This document shows, piece by piece, positions 22,362-32,584 of a DNA stretch of 64,000 nucleotides. How positions within the stretch are numbered: the stretch's first letter is position 1; every line of letters starts with the position of its first letter. The notes beneath the pieces are model-generated. The model was not told the origin of the DNA, did not search any database, and was given only the letters and a program-made list of their open reading frames with translations. A program made the translations under genes and the position numbers. This stretch comes from Stachybotrys elegans (taxonomy: Eukaryota > Ascomycota > Sordariomycetes > Hypocreales > Stachybotryaceae), in assembly GCA_020746835.1 (NCBI GenBank), contig JAGPNK010000039.1, positions 79,752 through 143,751 of the forward strand, written 5' to 3'.

Positions 22362-22652
22362 ATGTTGGCCGTGATCAAATACGACGAGATTTGGGATAAA
22401 CCCTACTGCCAGAAGTGTAACACGGCATTCCACATTGATCTTGCCGTTCAACGCTGGTGTATCGATCTCGTGACCAAGAAGCGCACCGACATAGAGGAGA
22501 GGCACAAGGACGGAGAATTTCTACCAGCGACGATTGGGCATAATGATGAGCCGAAATGGACAGACGGACTGGCCGAATACTGGATCAAATACTGGAAGAA
22601 GGAATGGGGTCTAGTAGATAATATACCCTCTCTGTCAGACCAGTCGAAATGA
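22362..22652 (+). CDS. Short Cys-containing protein, probably partial
   Basis: A 96-codon ORF with PYCQKCNTAFHIDLAVQRW and a Trp-rich tail (EYWIKYWKKEWG). The frame extends upstream to about 22333 after a possible acceptor (GTTTTAG), and a tiny first exon (MSYAWVC at 22286) with a GTAAGT donor would need a 29-nt intron, which is implausibly short. I read it as the 3' part of a gene whose 5' end is lost or altered. Other copies of its 3' end lie at 20520 and, more diverged, at 22155. No family recognised. Confidence 0.45.
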   Translation: MLAVIKYDEIWDKPYCQKCNTAFHIDLAVQRWCIDLVTKKRTDIEERHKDGEFLPATIGHNDEPKWTDGLAEYWIKYWKKEWGLVDNIPSLSDQSK

Positions 22653-22700
22653 AAAATTTCCCCTTACATTTAACTCGTCGACAGCACAACTCGACCTGCT
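22600..22700. repeat. Reference copy of the duplicated 3' block
   Basis: Covers the final codons and 3' flank of the 22362 ORF and continues into CTCGTCGACAGCACAACTCG. Shared with 20520-20665; a third, more diverged copy occupies about 22155-22255 at the end of the zinc-motif gene. Confidence 0.7.
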
Positions 22701-22829
22701 ATCAGATTTTGACTTGACCCTCTTCCATCTCTTTCCCAGGAGAAGATAGGCCAACCGGCTGATACCATACCCTCCAAGGATGCGAGTTAGGCTATTTATG
22801 CATTTGGTCACCTAATCATGCTACAACAT

Positions 22830-23035
22830 CCAATCACACTTGCTATCGTCAGCTCCCCATAGCTGGAGTAGTAGGGAGGGGGGAGAGCTAGGATGACGCA
22901 GGCCTCCCCGAGAAATGATGGGCTACATATATGCCTGTCCACTCCTGCAGGTCTGCCTTGCATCTGGTTGCCTTCCTGCACTCCCCCCCGTCACTTCTCC
23001 ATGGTTCGCAGCCTCATTGCAACAGCCCTGCACTG
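22830..23035. repeat. Dispersed leader repeat, copy 5
   Basis: Matches copy 4 closely over CAGCTCCCCAT, the purine run, GGGCTACATATATGCCTGTC and TGCCTTGCATCTGGTTGCCT. No gene follows it, except possibly a short reading frame around 23080, so it is an orphan copy. Confidence 0.8.
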
Positions 23036-23425
23036 CCCTGCCCACCTAATTTGCTCTTGCCCAGCCCCCACGATCGCCATGTGCAACTACGTCTACGTAA
23101 GTAGCACCATCAACATATTTCTACACCGTCCCGTGGCTAGACTAATATGTTCGTCTACAGCGAGAGTATATGTGCGAGCACCACTACCACCTGGTTGAGT
23201 CCTGGTGTCTAAAATACATTGAAACGTGGAAGAAATGTCCTCCAGTAGTTGTCTATAAGGAGTACTGGTAGACTGCCCTTATACAAAAGGAAAAAGTACA
23301 TTGGCTAATAACACTTATATAGGGGTAACAAGATATGCGGTATATCGATGTCTTGCGCAGTTCACATCATCTAGCTAACTTCTTCGCCACAGGTGCATGC
23401 CGTCAACGCCAGCAGCCTAGCAATC

Positions 23426-23752
23426 ACCCGTGTGCCAAGATGGTTAAGCGTCCTAATTCCGCCGTGTCTCACCCATACCACCACCGCGTCTCTGCCTAGA
23501 AGGGGAGCTCTTTACGAACGATCCACCCCTGTATCATCCGATGTATACCGCCTCAACCACCATGCTGTGGTAGCCTCGCTCTCTCGGGATAAGACTGACG
23601 CTCGCTCGCACGCCGGCCAGGCCCAGCAATTATCCGTGGGCCAAGATGATTCAGCGTCTTAATTCCGACACGTCTCCCCCTCCCGCCGAGCACGCGTACC
23701 ACCACCGTGTCTCTGCCTAGAAGGGAAACCCTTTGCGAACCGGCCACCTCTG
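23426..23752. repeat. Tandem duplication, period about 206 bp
   Basis: 23426-23537 and 23632-23752 share GCCAAGATG, TTAAGCGTC/TTCAGCGTC, TACCACCACCG and GTCTCTGCCTAGAAGGG. The arms differ by scattered substitutions and an indel. Confidence 0.75.
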
Positions 23753-25152
23753 CATCTCTGTATTTTTGCTTCCTCTTTTTGTATCCTTAATTTTCTTCCC
23801 ATCTTTAGGCAGAGCTCAATTAATTCTACACATTTCTGCCACCCGGTTCCTCTGGCCTGTAGCTTGCCAACCAAGGTCCTTGGAAGAGAAGATGCGTACC
23901 GTTGACCAGCTAGACGGTCTTTGCTGCCTTGTTGCCGCTGATGCATTGGCTTGATCTGGCTGATTGCGCTAACAGCCCGCAGCCCTTGTCCATCACTTCC
24001 TTGCAGGGAACATCTTGTCGCGGATGTGGCCGCCAGGGCAACCATCTGCTGCACTGACTTTTCTCATTCTCATCTCCTGCCTGGCCTTGGTAATCCGAAC
24101 CCCAAGCTTCTGAGGTCTCATCAGCCCCCGAGCTCCTCGTTTAGCAGAAGGGCAATCCCGATCCATCTTTCTGTTCTCGCCCGGCACTATGGCAACAGCT
24201 CAACCTACTAAGCCACTGCGTCGCCAACTTGCACCGTGCTGCCGCATCTACGAGCGCCCAGGTCGACCTAGCACAAGCAATCCAGGTCAGCGAGGCCGTG
24301 AGGCAGGCCAGCCTCTAGGTCCTCGTAGACCTGTACCAGCGCATCCGTCGCTATGTTGTCCTGATGCTTGCTGTTACCTTTATCCTCCGCAGCCACGGAG
24401 CGCACGCGTATGATCAGCACCCTGGCTATAGAGCGTGACTTGGCGATGCCCTAGAGGACACCACTGAGGTATCTGCCCCTATAGTCCCGCGACCGCAGCG
24501 AGTGATCCACCTGCTCCCGGGCCGCTTGAACAATTTTAGCGACGTTGTGTTTGTCCTATAGCTACCTCACTTCACGTCGGCCGAACGAGAAGTCCTATGA
24601 TACGAACCAGGGGCCCTGAGGGACTCCGAGCTGGAGCGATAATCAGTATAGTGGTGTATCTCCTTCCTTTTTTTTATCATTTCGTTTCTTCCTATCTTTA
24701 GGTCAACCTTCAGTACGCGTAGGGAGCGTCCAGGAAGTATCAGCTCGTTCTGTAGTCTAGCAGGTAATTGGTAACCCTCCCAAGCTCCCTGAGGGGGGTG
24801 GGGTGGTGACCATCATGCTCCCTATCTAGAATGATCCGTGCCAGCTCATGAACCGTCTGACCACCACTGTCCCTTACCCCCTGCTAAGACCCCCTGGCCG
24901 AGGAAGATGGAGGTGGCCGAGTTACCTTCTTCAACAAGGCAGGTAAGCCAGAAGTCCGTTCTCTCTTGCCCCTTTACTACATATGGTACACATACCCCTC
25001 ATCGGCCCGCCACCCGCCATCAGCCAGCCACGTCGACCTGCGGCCTTTAACCGAACTGTCGATAAAACATATCTCTGCCCATCTGTCTCAGCGTTCCTCT
25101 TTCTACGCCTGCTTTTCCATTCAATTCTAGTCAGATCGCTCAACTGCCCACC
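23753..25152. other. Non-coding, repeat-rich stretch
   Basis: Holds one arm of two dispersed repeat pairs: 23938-24050 (partner 29378-29490; TGATGCATTGGCTT and GATGT.GCCGCC are shared) and 24846-24920 (partner 28130-28195; CTGACCACCACTGTCCCTT is shared). Between 24189 and 24600 a possible decayed coding segment reads in broken frames (DLAQAIQVSEAVRQA, LYQRIRRYVVLMLAV); I cannot name it. The T-rich tract at 24660-24700 precedes nothing recognisable. Confidence 0.55.
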
Positions 25153-26245
25153 ATGCCGCCATTATCCTTCCTTCTATCTTTGTTGGCGCTTTGTGTCTTG
25201 ATCGGTGCCCAGGATATCTGCGAACCTGTGTCGCTCTTCAAACATGCTCATTGTCCTCTACCAAGTCGCCTTCTATCATTGGACCATCCTATTATAAGTC
25301 TCTCCAGAGACCATGACAGGCTGCAGAAAGATCTGGAAGACACATACCGCAATGGGGGACAAATACTCAAGGAATACTTTTATGATCATGGTAACTGGGA
25401 CAGTGTCGCTCGAAAATCACCTCAGACTGATGGCGATCTTGATATTCTGTACCAACACATGTCACATATCGTTGGAAAATTGGAGAGCTCATCGATAATC
25501 TTTGAGCTTGGTCCAAGGTATCTGCCATCATCCATGCCAGTAAAGATGCTAACATCGTACCAGCACATACATGAAAAAGTCACGCGCCATTCTCGATGCA
25601 CTCGAAGCGACCGGATTCCACTACTGGTACGTCCTGGTGGAATATAACCAGGATATCATCTCCAAGATCGAAGAACTACAGAAGGATTATAGTCGGATCA
25701 CCTTCATTGTTATATGCGGAGACTTCGACCAAGCCTTTCCTATAGCACGAGAGTTAGCCCATGGGAGAACAGCAGCCTTAATTTCTTTGGGAAGCACCTA
25801 CACGAATGCCGAAAGGAACGTCCTTGGCAACAGGTTTGGGACCTGGGGTAGCATTGCCTCTGGTGCTATACTTAGCCAACACTCGCACCCAAAAGATGAC
25901 TGGCACAAACATTACCATTCCCCGGAAATGATGGAATTTATCTACGAAGCATTCAAACGGGCCGATAAAATAATTGGAAAAACTTTGTTCAGTGACTCGA
26001 GACCGCTACCATGCCGTTACACACCGACCAGCCACGCCTATAGGTTTCAACTTAATAACGGCATGATCATTGAAGTGTTCCCATCCATCAAATCCAACGA
26101 CGCGGCCATACTGGACCACTCAATCCACAAGCCAATGGTCTTCAGCGAAGTCTTGGGTGCTGAGAGTACAACAATGAGTAAGTTCGATCTCTCTTACAAT
26201 GGCATGATCTATTCTAACACCGCTAGAATTATTTATTTTCGATAA
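25153..26245 (+). CDS. Putative SAM-dependent methyltransferase, EasF/Methyltransf_33-like
   Basis: Exons 25153-25517 and 25564-26245 join over a 46-nt intron (GTATCT, GCTAAC, ACCAG) to give 348 residues. After the splice the sequence reads IIFELGPS..KKSRAILDAL, resembling SAM motif I of the histidine-specific/EasF methyltransferase family (usually ELGSG..K..LLDAL). ICGDFDQAF and ISLGSTYTNAERN follow in the expected order, the latter matching the LGSSIGNF-type loop. The usual second Gly of motif I is replaced (LGPS), so activity is uncertain. The N-terminus (MPPLSFLLSLLALCVLIGAQ) is a signal-like hydrophobic stretch that this family normally lacks. No prenyltransferase, NRPS or PKS gene is nearby, so an alkaloid role is not supported. 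Confidence 0.5.
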
Positions 26246-26282
26246 TCCCCACTTGAGGGAGGAATAAGAAGTCAAACGCAGC

Positions 26283-26468
26283 TCCCCCCGACTACATATG
26301 CTTTGCTGCCGCAGGCGCAGCCCCCTCATTGTTCTCTGGCTCCGGCCAACGGGTGATGGCAGCTACAGTCTGACAATTCCTTCATTGCTTGATTCTGTTC
26401 TTTGGTCCTGCGGGTAGCATACACTATTGTCCTTTTTCTCTCGCTGCATGCATTTACTCCATCATAAG
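26283..26468. repeat. Dispersed repeat, partner at 45588-45730
   Basis: Shares CCCCCCGAC.ACATA.GCTTT, CCCCTCATTGTTCTC, CTCCGGCCAAC, TTCCTTCATTG and CTCGCTGCA with 45588-45730, in the same orientation and order but with different spacers. It starts 38 nt past the methyltransferase stop. Confidence 0.75.
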
Positions 26469-26950
26469 AAGCCAAATGATCATGTATGTAGACGGGAGAT
26501 GATGGGGGAGTCGTCTTAAGCTACAGTCAATCAATTCAACTGTCTACCTACGCTTCCATTGCTAAGCCCTGCTATTGTAATTGCAGTACTGGGATATCCA
26601 CTTCGCAGAGGAGAGTAGACACGCGGCACGCTGACATGTGATTAGACGATTAGCAAAAGGCCGATCTGGATTGAGAGGGAGCTGACGAGTTGGCACGATC
26701 GCAACCACGCCAGCTGGTGGGCCGAGACTCAGCTCGGATCACTCAGCTCGGGTCGTCCGCCGATCACTCAGGTCACTCTCTCTTCGGCCTTCCCGATGGA
26801 TTGCTCTTCTAGCCATCTACTTATTATCTCCCTAGAACGCACATTGTTTTATTACTCCTTCTCGACCATCTTCCTTCTACCAACATCGCCATCAGCATCA
26901 CGCATAATAACTGCCACTTACACGGAATTATCTCACTTCAAATCATTGCA
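26469..26950. promoter_or_regulatory. Upstream region of the bZIP gene
   Basis: No coding signal. Near 26725-26775 it contains three CAGCTCGG/CACTCAG-type direct repeats (GATCACTCAG twice). A pyrimidine-rich leader precedes the ATG at 26951. The repeats could be regulator sites; nothing more can be said. Confidence 0.4.
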
Positions 26951-27762
26951 ATGGCCCCGCGCAAAGGCATGTCCATCCTGCTCATCATTCTCCCTGAAGC
27001 ACCCTCACCAGAGATGTATCTAACTTAGTAGGAATTGCAGGAACCCGCCGTGTCTCAACCTTGAGTCCTGCTCAGCTAGAACGCAAGCGTGCCAACGATC
27101 GTGAAGCTCAGAAAGCCATTCGACAACGTACCCGCGTACGCATTGAGACGCTCGAGGCCGATATTGAGAGACTCAAGGCCTCTATTTCTTTCCAGAATCT
27201 CCAGGCCCTCTCTCAGCGCAATGAAGTGCTCGAAAGGGAGGTAGCGGCCCTCAAGGAGGCTCTCAATGCCGCCAGCGGCCTTCAGAAGGCTTCCTATTCT
27301 TCCGGAACTTGCGACTACACTTGTCTCGACTGCAGGCCGCCCTCTTATGCCATCCAAAACCCGGAACAATGGTTGCCCACTACGCCTGCCGTATCCAACT
27401 TTTCCTCGGGCGTGCCCAGCCCAACGTCGTCCGTACTTGACCCCTCCAACAGCCGCGAAACCAGCAGTGCCTTGAGCAGCAGCGCCGGTTACCCCATGGA
27501 ACCCAATTCTGGCTACGGCGACGGCGGTCACAGGGTTATGGATTCCCAGCTGGAGGGAGGCGGGCCAATGGTGATGGGGTGGAATGACATAATCACGACC
27601 CCCGTTGCAGCTGCCCAGACCCATCAAGATCGGATGCTCTTTATCCCCGGAGATTGTATCCAGCTACCTGTACGAACTCGTACAGAGGGACTAACCCCTG
27701 GGGTTACAGAATTTCCCGATGGATCGGGAAATCCTATGCAGTCATTTACGTCATTGAGCTAG
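26951..27762 (+). CDS. bZIP transcription factor
   Basis: Exon 2 (27041-27762) encodes a fungal bZIP basic region (RKRANDREAQKAIRQRTR, about residues 20-37) followed by a heptad region to about residue 80 (LEADIERLKASI, LQALSQRNEVLEREVAALK). Homologues characteristically start with a short basic MAPRKGTRR-like sequence. Here exon 1 (26951-26966) gives MAPRK plus one base, and joining to CAGGAACC at 27041 restores G-TRR-VSTLSPAQ. That requires a GC donor (AAAG/GCATGT) with a GCAG acceptor and a CTAAC branch site, i.e. a GC-AG intron of 74 nt; no GT donor keeps the frame. The product is 245 residues, with a Ser/Pro/Gly-rich C-terminus and no second domain. It would act in the nucleus; its targets are unknown. 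Confidence 0.88.
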
Positions 27763-30134
27763 ATGAATGTATATACCACCGTTCTTTGATGCTGACCGAA
27801 GGGAGAGTCGATATCCAGCAAGCATCCCTCATCACAAGTGGACCCCAACGGATGGGCTGCCATCACAACACTCCTGTGAGGAGTGCTGGGCCGACATTTC
27901 TCTGGTTCTTCATGTAATTATAACAGCCGATGGGCGAGACTGGTGCCCGTAGAAATTTACGCATTCTAGCTCAATCAAAGTCTAGGCTGTTGAGGCCTGT
28001 AGCAGCAACTGAACTACACTCAAACATTTAAAGTAGAGAGAAGGCATGAAACCAGGACGCGCATCAACGCTCAGCACCAAGACCAACGCGCACTTCAATG
28101 ATATCTGCCAGGATCTGGAGGAGGGTGTCACGAGCTGTCTGACCACCACTGTCCCTTCCCCCCTGTAGCCCAAGGAAGATGGAGGGAGGTCGAGACTTAC
28201 AACTATCGCTATTATCCTGCTCCGTTATCAGCCCTCCTCATCTAGGCCTTGCCAAACTCATTGATGGGTCCACGTCCCCACACACCACATATCCCACATC
28301 CTGTATATGGCGGTCATCGGGGACAGGACCCGGCTTCTTGCCGCCGTTTCGCTCGCAAGCGACCCTCCATGTACGGCTGGTTGTGTCGACGGCCCCCATC
28401 CCTTGGTCACAGGACCATCACTTCCTCCTTATCAGCGATGCAGCCGCCGGGACTTCTGTTCCCCCTGTACTTACCCCTCCACCTTGTTCCCTCCAGCTCG
28501 TATTGGGCCTGCAGTGGTACAGCCTTGCAGATGCACCTACCCTCCTCATGACGATGAGACATCCTCGCTGTCCATGGGCCCGCCGCCACCGGCTGTCAGC
28601 AGTAGTGCCACCTGAGTGATGCGGAAGTTGGAGGCCAGTGCATGAGCGATGAGGCTCGGGAATCATCTTGCCCCTGATTTTGTGGGCATTGGGCAACCAG
28701 AATGCTACCGCCAATTGTCCGCGTCAGCGACGCTCCCCATAGGCGCGTGTACCATCACTTCTCAGCGGGGACGGGGGGACGGGCCGTGTGCGCAGGTGTG
28801 AAGGCCTTTGCAATATCAACTTGTTTGGTGTGGTTTGGCACCAAGCCTTAATCATGTATCTCTTTACTGTCTTTATTTTTTTCTTCGTTACCACAAGCAA
28901 AAGGTTGTCATATCCAGTTCTCAGACATGTACCACCAGGCAAGCGTTGTCTTGTTCCGATGTAGACAAGGAGCAAGCTACTTGCTCCATAGAGGGTCAGG
29001 TATTTCCCGTCCCGCCATCAGTACCTAGTGATACATGTATAGGGACGCGTCAAGACGCGTCTCTATACCTTGTATTCCTGGAGCAAAGTCAGGGATGGGG
29101 ATCAGGGGTCCGTATTGAGTCTTTGTATTCGTTTACGACTTGTGCACTGTGGACCGTGCTTTATGCTTGGATTATGATGATCATTTCTTCCTGCAGTTGC
29201 CGACCTACACGCATGCCTCCCTAGCCACCGTGATGGCACGTGCTTCCTTACTGTGCGGTTACACAGTAGCCTGATTGCTCATTGCTCTACACGAAGTTGT
29301 TCTGATACCTGAGTACCGGTTTGCTGCTTTGCAGCCATTTCGCTCGCAAGTGACCTCCATCTCCGGCAGAGTGCTGTATGATGCATTGGCTTAACTGGCT
29401 AATTGCTCTGTAGCCCCTATCTCTTGCCATTGGATCGTCCTTGAAGGAAGCGTCTTACCAAGGATGTAGCCGCCGGACAAGGAACACATGGCTATAGCGA
29501 CAGGCGAGCCAAGCCTGACAAGTGGCTTGCAGGGAAGTGAGGAGGTAGGCACAGAAAGCCAGCTGTCTGCCACTAGATGTCAGCCACGTCGACTACAATT
29601 GTGCCGCCTGAATCATACATATGCATATATTGGCCGCGGCCACCTTGGCCGCCCTGACCGTCTCTTCCAAGCGACCCAATCCCATATAGTATTGTGCGGG
29701 TTGCATGATGGTGCTAACTTTTTGACCTGGGTGGACACCATTTGCCTTCGCCCACACCACAGCGCCTTGATTGGAGCATCCTGTAACCACCGCATCGTCG
29801 TCCCCGTTCATTACTTGTTCCCTCCATGCCTATAGCCTGGCTTACTATTCTCCTGCATTTGTAATGCAGCGCTGCAATGTCTTACGCCCCCAACCTGTCT
29901 TGCCACCGGTCATCCCTCGGCGATGAACTATAAGAACCCCTTTCGTCCTCCGATTGTAATGAATCTTTTCGTTCGTTTGAACCACCAGCATGAAACCATC
30001 TTCCTCTTTTTAGGGAAACTAAGTATGTGTCTATGTCCATCTTCTCTGTTATATCCTTTTTACTAATTTCAGGGCTCATTACTGTCAGAAGAGAATTTAC
30101 CAAGAAATCAGCCTTCTCTTTAACAAACGCAAAA
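27763..30134. other. Long non-coding, repeat-rich stretch
   Basis: No convincing gene. It contains repeat arms at 28130-28195 and 29378-29490 (partners near 24.9 and 24.0 kb) and a shared TTTCGCTCGCAAG block at about 28347 and 29339. A 37-codon frame at 28045 (MKPGRASTLSTKTN) runs into the repeat. Near the right end a TATA-like CTATAAGA (29927) and a possible leader intron (GTATGT 30023 to TTTCAG about 30073) probably belong to the 30135 gene. Confidence 0.5.
29038..29067. repeat. Near-perfect 14-bp palindrome
   Basis: Arms 29038-29051 and 29054-29067 pair with one mismatch around a 2-nt centre (core GACGCGTC on both sides). No gene is close. It could be a hairpin or a symmetric protein site. 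Confidence 0.6.
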
Positions 30135-30496
30135 ATGTCGGAGAAATTTAAGGTGTATCTTAAAAAGGACCGGTCTCGTGGTAAGTAAAATACTGAACTT
30201 TGCGATACATCCGTGAGCTAACAATATTCCATAGTCGAGACAATGGGCGAAGTGAAAGCTGAGGGAAAACTTAAGGATTTACGCTGTGATTGGGACTTTG
30301 AGGGATGTGATTTGGATGACGAAGATGAAATCCTTATCGTGAAGCCTCGTGATGCAATGGATATAATTGGGGGAGCTATTGTGGTGGTATGCTATGCTAT
30401 AGCTATACGTAATACTTTGTTTGGTGGTTAGGTTGGAGGCAAGTCTACAGTACCCAAACATGTCTCATTTACTCTCCATCGCGGTGCTCCCACGTG
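30135..30496 (+). CDS. Small protein, 87 residues, three exons
   Basis: Exons 30135-30180, 30235-30386 and 30431-30496 give MSEKFKVYLKKDRSRVE.. to a TGA at 30494-30496. Intron 1 (54 nt) is near-perfect: GTAAGT, GCTAAC, CATAG. Intron 2 (44 nt; GTATGC..GTTAG) is probable. If it is retained the frame instead ends at 30431 with a hydrophobic tail and 80 residues. The protein is basic at the N-terminus, then acidic (DWDFEGCDLDDEDE), then hydrophobic (DIIGGAIVVVGG). It has no signal peptide. Family unknown. The quality of intron 1 and the codon-like composition make it a credible gene that a length cut-off would miss. Confidence 0.6.
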
Positions 30497-30960
30497 ACAA
30501 TAATCTCAAGATCAGTGGAAGTGCGCGTATCGCCACGTCAACCTGCAATGTTAAGCTGCAGTGCCACCTGAGTTACGAATGTTGTTGGACGGCAAGACCT
30601 CATGAGTCGAGACTCACCTCAGCAGCCTCGGTGTCGGGCCAGCGTGAACGAGAAAGAGAAAGACTATACATCCAGGCACTTCCCCCTCAGACCGTGTCCT
30701 CCTCAGCCCAAGAGAAGGAACCCTCCTATGGAAATCAAGTCAACCTATAATGGATCTAGCTTAGGCAGGCTATTTATTGAAAGCAGGGGTGACTGAGGAC
30801 TGATACAATCAGCATTTGCCACTTTGGTGTATATAACTGTTAAATTGAACAATTTGCTTTCTCTTGGATCCCGCTATGCGCATTCAGTAAATGTTTATGT
30901 TGTAGTAGTTTATTGGAGGTCCGCCACGTTGAGCAATATTGCTATCACCAAACTATGCTG

Positions 30961-31428
30961 TCAAGAACCCATCCGGCTCATGGCGTTTCTTCTGAATATC
31001 CCAATTAGAAAACCCAGGCCCAACAAAGCCGCCAGAATAAGGCTAGTGATGGCAGTAAATTGCGCAGCAAGGATAAGTCGCTCAGGCCCTTCGGCTGCAA
31101 ATAGCCTCCACCATTTCAAGGCCTTGTCGCCTAGGAGACTATATGCAATCAGTAGGAAGATTGATTCTAAGCCTCCACCGAAGTTGAGAGATTTGGACTG
31201 GCGAATGAGCATGAAGAGGCGGAAGCCAGTGTGCGCAACAGATATCCAGTACGTGGCTATTGCCAGTTCAGCCCATCTACTCTCACTAGAGATGCCTTGA
31301 TTGTCGAAATGGCGGTGGATCATCAACGCATAAATGGTGACGAAGACACTCAACGTTATAGAGCCAGCAAGGTCGATGAGTGCAGAGAATAATAGCCATT
31401 TTTCTACCGCACTTACAGGTCGTGCCAT
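30961..31428 (-). CDS. Four-helix membrane protein of unknown function
   Basis: A single-exon frame of 155 residues from an ATG. Hydrophobic segments lie at about 10-32 (WLLFSALIDLAGSITLSVFV), 52-70, 85-100 and 118-143 (LILAAQFTAITSLILAALLG), with a basic loop (RLFMLIRQSK) and a basic tail. No Cys motif. The family is not recognised. A rearranged fragment of the same coding region (matching 31306-31380) is found at 35405-35465, so the gene belongs to a locally duplicated block. Confidence 0.65.
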   Translation of the reverse strand: MARPVSAVEKWLLFSALIDLAGSITLSVFVTIYALMIHRHFDNQGISSESRWAELAIATYWISVAHTGFRLFMLIRQSKSLNFGGGLESIFLLIAYSLLGDKALKWWRLFAAEGPERLILAAQFTAITSLILAALLGLGFLIGIFRRNAMSRMGS

Positions 31429-32095
31429 CTAGGACGGTGTCGGGGTGATGCTGAGTAGACAGTAAATGCTTAATATTATCGGGAAGCTGCCTCGGGGCAA
31501 AGAGTATGGGCCTGTACTTAACATAGCTACACAATCCGTATACTTACGATTATATCAATGTATATTGCACTCAGATGAAAGAGTCAATAATCACTGTTGC
31601 AGGTGGGCCGAACGGTTGACGTAGCGTGAGGCTGTTGGTCGGAGGCTGCCGTGGCGATGGTGGCGTTGGGCGGCCAGATATGGCTTCAGCCACAAAGTGC
31701 TTCGGCCGAGTAACGTGATCAAGGCCGTGTGACTGTCTTGCAGCGGGCACCAAGGCCTTCCACCAAGCTGGCTGCGCCGCCTCCTTTTCTGGCTTATGTC
31801 ATTGCGTCCCGAGTAAACACGTAAGAGTGGTTAGCCCGGTGTTCTCGGCACGTGTACGAAATATCCTCGACAGTTAGGGTTTGAGTATCTCCAAGCATCA
31901 ATAATGGCAATGGGCAGGCAACGTAGCGAATAGGAACTACCGTTTGCAAAAGCATCCCCGAATGACACGCAGGATTTCCTGTTTGTATGCCCCAATGGTA
32001 TATAGACCAATGACTTCAAGGAGGCTCCCTCTAACAATAAAGACAATATTAGATCAATAGAGGACAATTGGTTAGAAAATTCGATTGAAAAAGCT
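31306..32095. repeat. Rearranged duplicated block, left copy
   Basis: Three pieces, 31306-31380, 31620-31750 and 31960-32095, each have a counterpart at 35405-35465, 35482-35602 and 35318-35400, in a different order. The 31960-32095 piece also matches the reverse complement of about 34835-34965. Relative to that copy, about three quarters of its differences are C-to-T or G-to-A. A plus-strand frame (32085-32432, ending VSQALYLSNKMN) lacks an ATG and is not supported as a gene. No other gene is seen in 31429-32584. Confidence 0.7.
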
Positions 32096-32584
32096 TGTGG
32101 CTGCGGCTGATGTTAAAGCTTTCCAGCTACAATCGGTCGGGAGCTTCCGTCGTGATGCCGCCGTGGCGTTGGCGCCTAGAGAAGGCTTCTACGAGAAGGC
32201 TTCGGCAGGTGATACAGTCAAGGGAATGAGACGTATTGGGCAGGGAGGTCATTCTTGCTCCCACTTGTTTAAAGATCTCTTAGTCGGTTGTAAGACCCTC
32301 GTTAAGAATAAGGTCAACAAAGCAAGAGCAAAAGAGTTGGTGGCGCCCACTTCGGAGGTTCTATGGCATGCCTGCGTGGAGGAACGCTGGCCAGTAAGCC
32401 AGGCTCTATATCTGTCCAACAAGATGAATTGAAAGCCCCCACCACCAACCGCGTTAGCCTCCCTATGGGACCGTAGTTCGTGAAGAGTTGATAAACTATT
32501 TCTGGCTCAACAATTTCTCCTCAAGCAAAGGAATCTGTCGTAAAGTAACTCATCGAGGCCGGGGATGACCTTCTTCAAGAAGCC

